Below, in pieces: positions 1 to 10,824 of a stretch of 64,000 bases of DNA (position 1 is the stretch's first letter; the number at the start of each line of letters is the position of its first letter). A program made the position numbers and the translations under genes. The notes beneath the pieces were generated by a model. It had not been told where the DNA came from and made no database searches. It worked only from the letters and a program-made list of their open reading frames with translations. Source of the stretch: Halovivax limisalsi (GTDB taxonomy: Archaea > Halobacteriota > Halobacteria > Halobacteriales > Natrialbaceae); NCBI RefSeq assembly GCF_023093535.1, contig NZ_CP095757.1, positions 3,162,001-3,226,000 on the forward strand, given 5' to 3'.

Positions 1-101
1 GTGTTCTCCGAAGAGTCGGACCGGGACTCGCGCGGAGACAGATCGGTCGGGACCGTGTATGCGGGGCGGTCCAGCGGGACCGTCGGTTCCCACCCGCACG
101 A

Positions 102-767
102 TCAGCACAGCCCGTCGACGACGTCACTCCCTTCGAGGTAGACGAGGTCGTGACGGGCGGCGTAGGCGCGGGCGTCCTGGGGCGTCAGCGCGGCGCCGGT
201 CTCGTCGTCGAGCATCTCGCAGACCACGACCGCGGGCTCGGCGTCGGCGGCCGCGGCGAGCGCGAGGGCGAGTTCCGTGTGACCCTCGCGCTGTGCGAGG
301 CCCTCAGGGGCGCCCTTCAGGAGGTGGACGTGACCGGGGACGCGAAACCGGTCGGCGAAGTCGGCGGCGTCGGGGTCGGCCGCGGCGTCGGCCAGTTCGC
401 GGATGGTCAGCGAGCGATCGTCGTCGGTGATGCCGGTGTAGGTGTCGCGGTGGTTGACGGTGAGCGAGAACGAGGAACGCTCGTCGTACCCCAGGTCGTG
501 ATCGCCCGCAGCGGGGTGGGAGACGGCCTCCGAGTAGAACGGCAGGTCGAACGCCTCCGCGACGTCGTGGGGCAGGGCGACGCAGACCAGGCCGCCGGCG
601 TCGTTTCGCAGGCGGGAGACGGCCTCGGGCGTGACGGCCGCGGCCGGGTAGATCAGGTCAGTCTCGCCCTCGCGGTCGGCGGCGTCGTGGACGCAGATCG
701 GGTCGCCGCGGGCGACGGATTCGATCGCGCGCTCGAGGGCGCTCGCCCCGGCCTGGTGGCCGGACAT
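102..767 (-). CDS. ribB: 3,4-dihydroxy-2-butanone 4-phosphate synthase
   Basis: Makes 3,4-dihydroxy-2-butanone 4-phosphate from ribulose 5-phosphate, one of the two precursors of riboflavin. The protein has the family's early acidic motif HDAADREGETDLIYPA (about residues 28-43), the central SLTVNHRDTYTGITDDDRS segment and a late HVHLLKG..GHTELA block, and has the usual single-domain length (221 residues). An upstream in-frame ATG at 785 would overlap the preceding gene by 17 bases; I prefer 767 because a GGAG lies about 10 bases before it and the extra residues look non-native. It is the second gene of a two-gene operon with the riboflavin kinase, so supply of the ring precursor and FMN formation are co-expressed. 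Confidence 0.93.
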   Translation of the reverse strand: MSGHQAGASALERAIESVARGDPICVHDAADREGETDLIYPAAAVTPEAVSRLRNDAGGLVCVALPHDVAEAFDLPFYSEAVSHPAAGDHDLGYDERSSFSLTVNHRDTYTGITDDDRSLTIRELADAAADPDAADFADRFRVPGHVHLLKGAPEGLAQREGHTELALALAAAADAEPAVVVCEMLDDETGAALTPQDARAYAARHDLVYLEGSDVVDGLC

Positions 768-768
768 C

Positions 769-1479
769 TCAGTGATCTCCGACATGGACGATCACCTGGT
801 CGCCGTCGGTCAGCTCGAGGACGTCGCGAAGTTTTTCGGGAGCGATCAGTTCGAGCTGGTCCTCGTCGTGGTGGGTTCGCTCGGGCGCGATCGTGTGCGC
901 TTCGACGTAGGTCTCGCCGTCGGCCGTCTCGACGGTGGCCGGGTGGCAGACCGCCGGGCCGTAGGTGCGCTCCTCGTCCTCCCAGCCGTCGATCGGAACG
1001 GGCTCGACGGCGTCCATCGCGCGCCGTCGGCGGACGCTCTCCGCGCGGAGTTCGACGTTGAGCGTCCCGGGGAACGGGTCGTACCCCAGTCGGTCCTCGA
1101 ACTGGCGCTGGTAGCCCGGCAGGGAGATGTAGTGACGGCCCTCGCCCATGCCGCTGGTGACGGTCCCCTCGAGGTCGACCTGCGGGGCCGTCTCGAAGAT
1201 GCGGCGGTACTCCTCGTAGGCGGCCCGGAGTTCCCGCTCGCCCTCGTCGGTGAGGACGACCCACTGGCCGTCACTCACGGTGTCGCGGTCGATCAACCCG
1301 GCCCGTTCCAGGCGCTGGAGGCGTCTGGACGCCGTCTGGTTCGACGCGTCCAGTCGCTCGGCGAGGTCGGCACACGAGATCTTGACGTCGCCCTCCAGCC
1401 CGCCCATGAGGGCGAGTAACTTCAGCGTGGCCCGCTCGTCGTGGCTCACGGCCGACGTCGCTGTCAGTGACATGCTCAT
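769..1479 (-). CDS. ribK: CTP-dependent riboflavin kinase with N-terminal HTH
   Basis: Archaeal riboflavin kinase (DUF120 family) that phosphorylates riboflavin to FMN with CTP. Residues about 10-75 form a winged-helix domain ([21 protein letters not shown]), and residues about 90-230 are the kinase domain with the family signature [16 protein letters not shown] and a [10 protein letters not shown] block. In Halobacteria the same HTH fusion is thought to repress riboflavin genes, so autoregulation of this operon is a reasonable inference. The reading frame is open from 1506, but MSMSLTATS at 1479 is the better start. It ends 1 base before the ribB start, so the two are almost certainly co-transcribed. 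Confidence 0.93.
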   Translation of the reverse strand: MSMSLTATSAVSHDERATLKLLALMGGLEGDVKISCADLAERLDASNQTASRRLQRLERAGLIDRDTVSDGQWVVLTDEGERELRAAYEEYRRIFETAPQVDLEGTVTSGMGEGRHYISLPGYQRQFEDRLGYDPFPGTLNVELRAESVRRRRAMDAVEPVPIDGWEDEERTYGPAVCHPATVETADGETYVEAHTIAPERTHHDEDQLELIAPEKLRDVLELTDGDQVIVHVGDH

Positions 1480-1608
1480 CACTTCCCGGCCCCGTGGTAA
1501 AAGCATACCGAATGTGGTATGGTCCCCAATACTGTTACGCTCGCCGGCCTGCGATCGTCGCTTACTGCTGTCCGGGATAGCGCCACACCCGGGGTGGTGG
1601 ATCTCGAA

Positions 1609-2442
1609 TTACAGCGCCTCCGCAATGTAGTCGTCGATTCGTTCGACGCGGTCGGGGTCGCGCGTCCAGAAGCCTCGCCAGATCCGCGGTTCGGCTTCCA
1701 GGGCGAGCAGTGCGGCCGGGGAACGCTCGTCGGACGCCGGTCGAAAGACGACGAACCAGCTGTGGCGGTGCTCGTCGGTCGAACCGGTGTGAACCGTGAT
1801 GGCGGGCGCATCGGGACCTGAGCCGGTGAGAGGATCGGGGCTCGTCCCCTCGAAGCCATAGCAGTGGACGTCCACGTCAGTTCCCGCGAGCCGTTCGTAC
1901 ACCGATCGCGTGCCGTGTTCGTCTTCGATCCGACCGAGGTCCTGGAACGCCGATCGAAGTGTTCCGTGTCCCGCGTTCCAAGCGAGCCGTTCGATGTAGC
2001 GCGAGACGGCGATCAGGACGAACTTCTCCTTGTGGGCCAGCGGGTACCCACGAAGTTCGAAACGACTGTCCGCGAGCGCGAGGATGGCGTCCGGGACGGA
2101 TACCGCCTCGAGATCGCGCGTCCCGGTCACGTACAGGTCGGAGTTGACCGCCAGCAGATCCTCGTAAACGGCCGTCATCGGCGAGGTGGCGACGATCTCG
2201 TCGTCCCGGATCGCCACCAGCGCGTCACCGTCGACGTCGAGGTCGGACCGGAATTCGACCTCGATCGTCTGCGTCTCGAACACGTCCCCAATCATCCGCC
2301 CCAGCGGGTCGTCGTCCGCGGCGACGACCGCGAGCGACGTCGTCGGGTTCGCATCACGGTCGACAAAGGAGCGCAGAGACACGGGCTGGAGAGGGGTTCG
2401 TATCCTGGTAATGGTTTCGGCCTCGCCCGCCTCGGCAGCCAC
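1609..2442 (-). CDS. DICT sensory domain protein
   Basis: A 277-residue soluble protein resembling haloarchaeal DICT-domain proteins, a sensory fold found with diguanylate cyclases and two-component systems. Typical features are the N-terminal VSLRSFVDRDANPTTSLAVVAADD-type opening, the VEFRSDLDVDGDALVAIRDDE..ATSPM segment in the middle and the closing RPASDERSPAALLALE..IWRGFWTRDPDRV region. It starts with GTG 3 bases after the cofH stop, and a GGAG ribosome site lies inside the cofH end, so translation is probably coupled to cofH. Its role here is unknown; a redox or light-related sensor is possible because cofH makes the chromophore precursor of F420, but that is only context. Confidence 0.75.
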   Translation of the reverse strand: MAAEAGEAETITRIRTPLQPVSLRSFVDRDANPTTSLAVVAADDDPLGRMIGDVFETQTIEVEFRSDLDVDGDALVAIRDDEIVATSPMTAVYEDLLAVNSDLYVTGTRDLEAVSVPDAILALADSRFELRGYPLAHKEKFVLIAVSRYIERLAWNAGHGTLRSAFQDLGRIEDEHGTRSVYERLAGTDVDVHCYGFEGTSPDPLTGSGPDAPAITVHTGSTDEHRHSWFVVFRPASDERSPAALLALEAEPRIWRGFWTRDPDRVERIDDYIAEAL

Positions 2443-2445
2443 CCG

Positions 2446-3873
2446 TTACTCCTCTACCAGAGGCGTTCCGTCAGCCTTCGGACCGAGGCGCGGCCCGAGC
2501 GGCCGCTCGTCGGGATCGACGACGCGTCGCCGCTCGTAATCGGTCGATCGCTCGACCGGGATCCGGCCGATCGAGCTGATCAACTCGACGTAGTCGGCGA
2601 CCGACCGGAACTCGCCGTACTCCCCGCCGGCGCGCTTGGTGATCTCCTCGGAAAGAATGGTCCCCATGAAGTCGTCGGCGCCGCAGGTCAACATCTTCAG
2701 CCCGCCCTCGTCGCCGTACTTCACCCACGACGACTGGACGTGGTCGATGTTGTCGAGGAAGAGCCGGGAGACGGCGATCAGCAGTTCGTCCTCGTCGCGC
2801 GAGGCGCCGCCGGAGACGACGCCGTGTTCGTACAGCGGCGTCTCGTGGTGGACGAAGGAGAGCGGAACGAACTCCGTGATGGCGCCGTCGACGCGCTCCT
2901 GCAGGTCCCGGATTCGCTTCAGGTGCAACGCGCGGTGGGCCTCGGTCTCGACGTGGCCGTACATCATCGTCGCGGTGAGGCCCAGCCCGACGTCGGCGGC
3001 CGCCTCCATCGCGTCGAGCCACCCCTGCGTGTCGATCTTCCCGGGACAGATGACGTCGCGAACCTCGTCGACGAGGATCTCCGCTGCCGTTCCGGGGACC
3101 GTATCGAGACCGGCCTCGCGAAGTCGGCGGTAGATCTCCGCGTACGACCAGTCGGTGCCGCGGCGGGCGTGGGCCGCCTCCTCGGGCGTCATCGAGTGGA
3201 CGTGGACGCCGTCGACGCTCATCGCGTCGATCTGTTCGACGTAGGTGCCCGGATCTTTCGCGTACGCTTCGGGTGATTTGTAGGTCAGATCGCGGTAGGC
3301 CGCCTCCGGTCCGCGCTCGTCGACGGCCGCCTCGAGGAGCTCGCGGTGCTCGGCGTCGAGTGCGAACGCGGGGTGCAGGCCGGAGACCGACGTGACCTCG
3401 TAGATTCCGCGCTCGACGGCGTCGGCGACGATGTCGCGGCTCTCGGCGGGCGTCTTGGTAAAGCCCGGAACCGTCACGTCCTCCGCCGCCTCGAAATCCG
3501 TCTCGAAGGTGTGGGCCGCGTCCTTGAAGTTACAGAACAGACAGCCGACGGTGCAAGCGGTGGTGACGTTGTTGTTGAGGTTCGCCACGAACGTAACCTC
3601 TTCGCCGACGACGTCCCGACGTCGGTGATCGGCGGCTTCGAGCACGCGTTCCTTGCGGCGCCGGTCGATCCCCGCGTCGTCGGTGCCGGTCGTCAGGAGT
3701 TCGATCGCGTCGTCGACGGTGAGGCGGACGCCGTCGCGCGCCTTGGCGAGCGCGTTCTCGAACGACTGACCGGTCTCCGGGGTGTGCTCGAACGAGACGT
3801 CCGGCTCGTCGCCGGCGAGCGCGTCGGCGTCGGCTCCCCCGGGGACGTCGCCCGTTCCCGCTGTTCCGTCCAT
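2446..3873 (-). CDS. cofH: FO synthase subunit 2, radical SAM
   Basis: CofH joins tyrosine to 5-amino-6-ribitylaminouracil, after which CofG closes the deazaflavin ring to give FO, the core of coenzyme F420. The radical-SAM cluster motif CTVGCLFC is at residues about 107-114 and is followed by CofH-type blocks (GGLHPAF-like SGLHPAFA, VHVHSMTPEE, LGLTATMMYGHVE, SFVHHETPLY, CGADDFMGTI). The 475-residue length is usual for haloarchaea. The frame stays open far upstream, but MDGTAG at 3873 starts the recognisable protein. CofG is not in this window. Its substrate ribitylaminouracil is also a riboflavin intermediate, which fits the neighbouring ribB-ribK genes. Confidence 0.92.
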   Translation of the reverse strand: MDGTAGTGDVPGGADADALAGDEPDVSFEHTPETGQSFENALAKARDGVRLTVDDAIELLTTGTDDAGIDRRRKERVLEAADHRRRDVVGEEVTFVANLNNNVTTACTVGCLFCNFKDAAHTFETDFEAAEDVTVPGFTKTPAESRDIVADAVERGIYEVTSVSGLHPAFALDAEHRELLEAAVDERGPEAAYRDLTYKSPEAYAKDPGTYVEQIDAMSVDGVHVHSMTPEEAAHARRGTDWSYAEIYRRLREAGLDTVPGTAAEILVDEVRDVICPGKIDTQGWLDAMEAAADVGLGLTATMMYGHVETEAHRALHLKRIRDLQERVDGAITEFVPLSFVHHETPLYEHGVVSGGASRDEDELLIAVSRLFLDNIDHVQSSWVKYGDEGGLKMLTCGADDFMGTILSEEITKRAGGEYGEFRSVADYVELISSIGRIPVERSTDYERRRVVDPDERPLGPRLGPKADGTPLVEE

Positions 3874-4189
3874 CAGTGAAACGAGGTCCACCAGTGCGCA
3901 AAAACGTGGTGATACGCCGCAGGTGTTGCCTGCGATCGGCCAATCCGAGACGCGAGAGAGAGAGTACTCGCAAGCGTGGGAGAGAGCGATCCCGGCGTCC
4001 CGCGGCGGTCGACAGACGACGCGATCGGTACTCGACGACGGCGCCGACGATACGGACTGAAACTTTGATGGGGTCGGGCCCCAGACGTCTCGATATGCAA
4101 GCCGGTCTGCGGATCGCTGGTGGGCGAACTGGATCGACGGGCGGTCACGACGGCGTCGTCCCGGGCCGATTCGTGGCGACGGTGGTCGC
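3874..4189. other. Divergent intergenic region cofH / purC
   Basis: About 316 bases between two divergent genes. Open frames crossing it are rich in Arg and Ser, the signature of out-of-frame reading in high-GC haloarchaeal DNA, and I see no convincing small gene. It must hold both promoters, but no strong TATA-like box stands out; the run ACTGAAACTTTGATGGGG near 4055-4072 is the most A/T-rich part. Confidence 0.5.
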
Positions 4190-5209
4190 ATGACGAGCGT
4201 CAAGGAGTTTCGGATCGACGAACCGGCCAACGAGACCGAGCTCGGGCGCGGCGCGTTCGTCTTCACCGACGACTACTCCGTCTTCGACTGGGGCAAGATG
4301 CCGGACAAGATCCCCCAGAAGGGGGCGAGCCTCTGTACGATGGGCGCATATAACTTCGAGCGGCTCGAAGCCGCCGGCGTTCCAACTCACTACCGCGGGG
4401 TCGTCGAGGGCGGCGAAGTCCTCGAACTGGCCGAGGCCAGCGAACCGCCGCGCGAGATGGCGATCGACCTGACGCAGGTCCCCGACTTACCCAACGAAGG
4501 GCGGACCTATGCGTACGACGCCTACCACGACGAGGCGGGCGAGAACTACCTCGTCCCCCTGGAGATCGTCTTTCGCAACGAGGTACCGGTCGGGTCGAGC
4601 CTGCGACGCCGGACGACGCCGGCGGACCACGACCTCGAATTCGAGACGTGGCCCGACGAGGCGGTCGAGTTAGCGACACCGATCGTCGAGTTCTCGACCA
4701 AGTACGAGGAGTCGGACCGCTACCTCGATCGCGCCGAGGCCGATACCATCGCCGGCGCAGCCTCGGTCGACGCGCTGGAATCGATCGCGCGCGACGTGAA
4801 CCGGCTCGTCACCGAGCAGGCCGACGAGGCGGGGCTCGACCACCAGGACGGCAAGATCGAGTGTTGCTACTACCGGGGCGAGATCCGCGTGGCCGACGTC
4901 GTCGGCACGTTCGACGAGAATCGGTTCGGCTACGAGGGAACCCAGCTCTCGAAGGAGGTCCTCCGGCAGCACCACAAGCGCACGCAACCGGCGTGGGTCG
5001 ATGCCGTCGACGCCGCGAAGGCCGAGGCCGAGCGCCGCGATCGCGCCGACTGGAAGGCGCTGTGCGAGCGCGATCCGGAACCGCTCGAGGAGAGCGTGCT
5101 GGAAACCGCGCGCGACATGTACTGCGCGGGGACGAACGCGTACACGGGCGTCCACTTCTTCGACGCCCCCGCGCTCTCGACCGCGATCGGCGCCGTCAGT
5201 CGGCTGTGA
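4190..5209 (+). CDS. purC: SAICAR synthase (phosphoribosylaminoimidazole succinocarboxamide synthase)
   Basis: Catalyses the ATP-dependent addition of aspartate to CAIR in purine synthesis. The N-terminus shows the nucleotide-binding start GRGAFVFTDDYSVFDWGKMPDKIPQKG, typical of PurC (FTDRISVFD-like), followed by VPTHYRGVV, the PLEIVFRNEVPVGSSLRRR block and the C-terminal GKIECCYY..VADVVGTFDENRF segment. At 339 residues it is the long archaeal form. It sits in a purine cluster with purU, purS and purQ, although purU is on the other strand. Confidence 0.95.
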   Translation: MTSVKEFRIDEPANETELGRGAFVFTDDYSVFDWGKMPDKIPQKGASLCTMGAYNFERLEAAGVPTHYRGVVEGGEVLELAEASEPPREMAIDLTQVPDLPNEGRTYAYDAYHDEAGENYLVPLEIVFRNEVPVGSSLRRRTTPADHDLEFETWPDEAVELATPIVEFSTKYEESDRYLDRAEADTIAGAASVDALESIARDVNRLVTEQADEAGLDHQDGKIECCYYRGEIRVADVVGTFDENRFGYEGTQLSKEVLRQHHKRTQPAWVDAVDAAKAEAERRDRADWKALCERDPEPLEESVLETARDMYCAGTNAYTGVHFFDAPALSTAIGAVSRL

Positions 5210-5246
5210 CGGTTCGAGTGCGAGACGCCGAGAACCGGTTGGGTCG

Positions 5247-6206
5247 CTACGGTGATCGGGCGGCGTCGACGTGTCGCTCGTCGGGTCCATCGACCGGCTC
5301 GTCCGGATTCGCGCGTCTCGCGGCCGCCGGCAGCCCGAGCTGGTACCGCTCGCCGTTCTCCCGGACCGTCGTCCGGCCGCGGTGGACGGAGACGTCGCCG
5401 TTGAGGTGCAGTCGGACGGCCTCGAGGAGCGCGTCGGCCTCGAGCGGTTGGCCCCGTTCGCGCATCGCCTGCCGGTCCGCGTCGTCCGGCACGTCGAACG
5501 CGCGCTGGGTGATGATCGGCCCCTGATCGAGGTCCGTCGTGACGTAGTGGGCGGTGACGCCAGCGATGCGCACGCCGGCCTCGATCGCCTGTCGATAGGC
5601 TTCCGCCCCCGGGAACGCCGGCAACAACGACGGATGGACGTTGATGATGCGATCCTCGTACCGGAAAACCACGTTCGGACTCAGGATCCGCATGAAGCGC
5701 GCGAGCACGACGAGGTCGACGTCGTACGCGCCGAGTCGATCGAGCAGGCGCTCCTCGTCGACCTCACCCGAGGCCGTGCCGACGTCGTGGAACGGGACGC
5801 CGTGGGCCTCGGCCAGCCCCTCGAGATCGTCGTGGTTCCCGATGACGACGGCGATCTCGGCGCCGAGCTCGTCGTCGGCCCGCGCGTCGAACAGCGCCTC
5901 GAGACAGTGTCGCTCCCGGGTGACCAACACGGCGATGCGCTGGGTCTCGCGGTCGGCCGGAAACCGCACCTGGACGTCGAGTCCGAGTTCCTCGCCGAGG
6001 GCCTCGAGATCCGCCCGGAGCGTCGCCGCCGTACAGACCATTCCCGCCGTGTCGACCGCGAGCGACATCCGGAAGACGCCGTCGCGAACCGCCTGATCGA
6101 CGTCCTCGATGTTACACCCGCGCTCGAAGAGCAGGCTCGTGACCCGTGCGACCAGCCCCGTGTCATCGTCTCCGATGACCGTGATCTCGGTCAGATCGCT
6201 CGTCAT
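5247..6206 (-). CDS. purU: Formyltetrahydrofolate deformylase
   Basis: Hydrolyses 10-formyltetrahydrofolate to formate and tetrahydrofolate. An ACT regulatory domain (ITVIGDDDTGLVARVTSLLFERGCNIEDVDQAVRDG, residues about 6-42) is followed by a formyl-transferase domain with IAVLVTRERHCLEALF, LARFMRILSP, and the INVHPSLLPAFPGAEAYRQA block containing the conserved Asn and His; an Asp is conserved in YVTTDLDQGPII. The 319-residue length is slightly over the bacterial PurU size. MTSDLTEI at 6206 is the likely start, 20 codons inside a longer open frame. Close to purC, purS and purQ, so formate supply for purine synthesis is the expected role; no separate PurN is visible here. Confidence 0.9.
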   Translation of the reverse strand: MTSDLTEITVIGDDDTGLVARVTSLLFERGCNIEDVDQAVRDGVFRMSLAVDTAGMVCTAATLRADLEALGEELGLDVQVRFPADRETQRIAVLVTRERHCLEALFDARADDELGAEIAVVIGNHDDLEGLAEAHGVPFHDVGTASGEVDEERLLDRLGAYDVDLVVLARFMRILSPNVVFRYEDRIINVHPSLLPAFPGAEAYRQAIEAGVRIAGVTAHYVTTDLDQGPIITQRAFDVPDDADRQAMRERGQPLEADALLEAVRLHLNGDVSVHRGRTTVRENGERYQLGLPAAARRANPDEPVDGPDERHVDAARSP

Positions 6207-6463
6207 CGAAACCACGCACGTTCGCCGGATGCGGTCATCATCGCTACACGTTCCACGGCGAATCAACGGTAAAAATCTTTAGTTCGGCGCAAGTCTCCCG
6301 CGCCGACGGGCGATCGCCTGGCAACACTCCCGGGATTCTCACTCGCTCCGCTCGCTCGCGGATCGCTACGCTCTCCGCTCCCCGTTCGCAGATACGAGGT
6401 CCTCGTTCCGCTGGGACCTCGCTAACGAAAGGGTTTTTGATAACGCTCGCGCGCGATAACGTA

Positions 6464-6715
6464 ATGACAGCCTACACCGCGACGGTGACCGTGCGACTCA
6501 AGCACGGCGTGCTCGATCCCGAGGCCGAGACCACGCAGCGGGCCTTAGAGCGCCTCGAGTTCGAACTCGAGGATCTCCGGTCGGCCGACCAGTTCGAGGT
6601 CGACCTCGACGCGGCCGACGCCGACGCCGCGGCCGACCGGGCGGGCGAGATGGCCGAACGGCTGCTCGCGAATCCGACCATTCACGACTACGAGGTCGAC
6701 GTGACGGAGCGATGA
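6464..6715 (+). CDS. purS: Phosphoribosylformylglycinamidine synthase subunit PurS
   Basis: Small 83-residue subunit that bridges PurQ and PurL in the FGAM synthase complex. Matches the family from TATVTVRLKHGVLDPEAETTQRALERL through the C-terminal AERLLANPTIHDYEVDV. Start at 6464 is chosen because MTAYTATVTV is the canonical N-terminus and an A/T-rich GGGTTTTTGATAACG lies about 25 bases upstream, suggesting a nearly leaderless transcript. Overlaps purQ by 4 bases (ATGA), so translation is coupled. The large PurL subunit is not in the window. Confidence 0.93.
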   Translation: MTAYTATVTVRLKHGVLDPEAETTQRALERLEFELEDLRSADQFEVDLDAADADAAADRAGEMAERLLANPTIHDYEVDVTER

Positions 6716-7386
6716 CGGTCGCAATCGTTCGATTCGGCGGTTCGAACTGCGATCGCGACGCCGAGCGTGCGCTCTCTCACCTGGGAATCGACGCCGAGAT
6801 CGTGTGGCACGAAGACGGGCTACCGCCGGACACCGACGGCGTCGTCCTCCCGGGCGGCTTCTCCTACGGGGATTACCTCCGGGCGGGGGCGATGGCCGCA
6901 CACTCGCCGATCCTCTCGGCGGTCGAATCGGTCGCCGCCGACGGCGTTCCCGTCCTCGGCATCTGCAACGGGGCCCAGATCGGCTGTGAGGCCGGGCTCA
7001 CCGAGGGGGCGTTTACGACGAACGAGAGCGCGCGGTTCCAGTGCGAGCACGTTCACCTGCGCGTCGAACGGGCCGACACGCCGTGGACGGCGGCCTACGA
7101 GGAGGGCCAGGTGATCGAAATCCCGATCGCCCACGGCGAGGGCCGGTACGAAATCGACGCCGATCGCCTCGCGGAACTCGAAGCCGGGGACCGCGTGCTG
7201 TTTCGGTACTGCGACGCCGACGGTGCGGTGACCGAGGCGGCGAACCCCAACGGGTCGCGAGGCAACGTCGCCGGCGTGTTGGGCGAGCGCGAATCCGTCG
7301 CGGTGATGATGCCACACCCCGAGCGCGCGACGCTCCCGCACGTCGACGGCACCGACGGCCGGGGCGTCCTGCGAGCGTTCGAGTAG
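6712..7386 (+). CDS. purQ: Phosphoribosylformylglycinamidine synthase, glutaminase subunit
   Basis: Class I glutamine amidotransferase subunit that supplies ammonia to PurL for FGAM formation. It opens with VAIVRFGGSNCDRDAERAL, has the oxyanion block VLPGGFSYGDYLRAGAMA, the catalytic cysteine in LGICNGAQIG, and the His/Glu pair in MMPHPERA near the C-terminus. Length of 224 residues is normal. Coupled to purS by a 4-base overlap. Confidence 0.95.
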   Translation: MTVAIVRFGGSNCDRDAERALSHLGIDAEIVWHEDGLPPDTDGVVLPGGFSYGDYLRAGAMAAHSPILSAVESVAADGVPVLGICNGAQIGCEAGLTEGAFTTNESARFQCEHVHLRVERADTPWTAAYEEGQVIEIPIAHGEGRYEIDADRLAELEAGDRVLFRYCDADGAVTEAANPNGSRGNVAGVLGERESVAVMMPHPERATLPHVDGTDGRGVLRAFE

Positions 7387-7548
7387 GGGCCACCGGAACC
7401 GTGGCCAGCGGCGATCGATCGCCGGCGAGGGACCCCGGTCGGCTTCGAGAGCCGATCGGGAAAAATCCAGCGCGACCAGAATCGGCTACAACGTTAATGA
7501 CGGATGGATCCCATTCCCACGTTGAGGAACGCGCACGAGGACGATCGA

Positions 7549-9456
<1,908 letters not shown>

Positions 9457-9594
9457 GTCAGTTCGCGGCAGGACAGTCGCGTCGCCCGCGGACGGGACGT
9501 AGTCGCTTCGCCCGCGAGCGGAAGCGCAGGTGGATCCGGCCGTAGTTGACGGCTGAGTTCGCAACTGGCTCCGGTGACGGCGTTCGCACCGGTT

Positions 9595-10128
9595 TCAGCC
9601 GAAGTGTTCCTGGTAGAGATCCTGGGCGTGTTCGATCGCGTCGTAGGCGGCCTGGCGATCCTCCCAGCCCAGCGTTTCGACTTCCTTGCCGGCTTCCAGG
9701 TTCTTGTAGGTCGCGAAGAACTCGTCGATCTCGTCGAGTTGCTGCTGGGGAATGTCGTCGAGGTTCTCGACGTGATCGTACCGCGGATCCTCGTCGGGGA
9801 CGGCGATGACCTTGTCGTCCTGTTCGCCGTCGTCGTCCATCTTCATCAGCGCGACGGGGCGGGCCTCGATGACGCAGCCGGGGAACGTCGCGTCTTCGAC
9901 GAGAACGAGGACGTCGAACGGATCCTCGTCGTCGTAGTAGCTCTGCGGGATGAAGCCGTAGTCGGAGGGGTAGTGAACGTTCGAGTGCAGGACGCGGTCG
10001 AGCACGACGCCGGGGACGTCCTTGTCGTACTCGTACTTGTTGCGTTCGCCCTTGAGACACTCGATAACGGCGTAGATGGTCTCGGGTGGGTTCGGTCCGG
10101 TTTCGAGGTCTTCCCAGAGGTTCGTCAT
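9595..10128 (-). CDS. ppa: Inorganic pyrophosphatase (type I)
   Basis: Soluble family I pyrophosphatase, 177 residues, which pulls biosynthetic reactions forward by hydrolysing PPi. Visible are IECLKGERNKYEYDKD, VHYPSDYGFIPQSYYDDEDPFDVLVL (the metal-binding Asp cluster), GCVIEARPVALMKMDDDGEQDDKVIAV, and YKNLEAGKEVETLGW. The start at 10128 is 20-odd codons inside a longer frame and is supported by an A/T-rich box (TACTTTTTGATA on the minus strand) about 30 bases upstream, giving a leaderless mRNA. Divergent from the padR gene. Confidence 0.95.
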   Translation of the reverse strand: MTNLWEDLETGPNPPETIYAVIECLKGERNKYEYDKDVPGVVLDRVLHSNVHYPSDYGFIPQSYYDDEDPFDVLVLVEDATFPGCVIEARPVALMKMDDDGEQDDKVIAVPDEDPRYDHVENLDDIPQQQLDEIDEFFATYKNLEAGKEVETLGWEDRQAAYDAIEHAQDLYQEHFG

Positions 10129-10150
10129 GCGTCTTCGTGATCCGTGGTGT

Positions 10151-10166
10151 ATCAAAAAGTACTTTC
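10151..10166 (-). promoter_or_regulatory. Predicted TATA box of ppa
   Basis: On the minus strand the stretch reads AAAGTACTTTTTGATA. Its centre is about 30 bases from the ppa ATG, the spacing expected for an archaeal TATA element of a leaderless gene. Confidence 0.5.
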
Positions 10167-10278
10167 GTAATCGTACTGAACAACAAGTGGAAGGCACCTG
10201 CGCTGTCGCCGGCCGATCGACCCGGACCGGGCGACGACGCGGCTGTCTGGCACCGACCGCCCCACTAACCCGTAAGAA

Positions 10279-10291
10279 AGGGTTAAATAGT
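10279..10291 (+). promoter_or_regulatory. Predicted TATA box of padR gene
   Basis: GGGTTAAATAG, about 26 bases before the ATG at 10312, fits a haloarchaeal TATA element with a leaderless start. Confidence 0.5.
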
Positions 10292-10311
10292 TCGGTGACA
10301 TTACGCTAACT

Positions 10312-10671
10312 ATGTCAGAGGCACAATCAATCACCGACGATGCACGCACCGCCAGAGATCTGACCGCGTTCCAGAACAACATCCTGACCATCCTCTCGAC
10401 GGAACCGATGTACGGGCTCGCGATCAAGCGCGAACTCGAGGACTACTACGACACGGAGGTCAACCACGGCCGCCTCTACCCGAACCTCGACGAGCTCGTC
10501 GACCTCGGCCTGATCGAGAAGAGCGAACTCGACAAGCGAACCAACCAGTACGAGCTCACCGACGAGGGGCTCGAGGCAGTCCTCGACCAGCTCGAGTGGA
10601 CGCTCTCGAAGGTCGTCACCGACGCGGACCGCGCCGACCAGGTTCGATCCCTGATCGACGACAGCTACTGA
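10312..10671 (+). CDS. PadR family transcriptional regulator
   Basis: A 119-residue winged-helix regulator. The PadR pattern is clear: LTAFQNNILTILSTEPMYGLAIKRELEDYY, VNHGRLYPNLDELVDLGLIEKSELDKRTNQYELTDEGL, then a C-terminal helix with VVTDADRADQVRSLIDD for dimerisation. The recognition helix lies around GRLYPNLDEL. Its target is unknown; the divergent ppa gene shares the intergenic promoter region and is an obvious candidate, as is autoregulation. Confidence 0.88.
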   Translation: MSEAQSITDDARTARDLTAFQNNILTILSTEPMYGLAIKRELEDYYDTEVNHGRLYPNLDELVDLGLIEKSELDKRTNQYELTDEGLEAVLDQLEWTLSKVVTDADRADQVRSLIDDSY

Positions 10672-10824
10672 CACCACTACCAGTTCCGTCGACGATCACG
10701 GCCGCTGTGTCGCCGTCGTCCCCCTCGGGGTGAAGACGGCCCGTCTACCGGTCCCGACATCCTCCGCTCCGGAGTGGCGACGCCGTCTCGTCCACCGAAG
10801 CGAACCACGGAACGCACAGTGACA

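Noticed and set aside
3876-4193. Open frame of about 105 codons between cofH and purC
   Set aside because: Arg/Ser/Gly-rich translation, no start signal and no family resemblance; typical chance frame in high-GC DNA.
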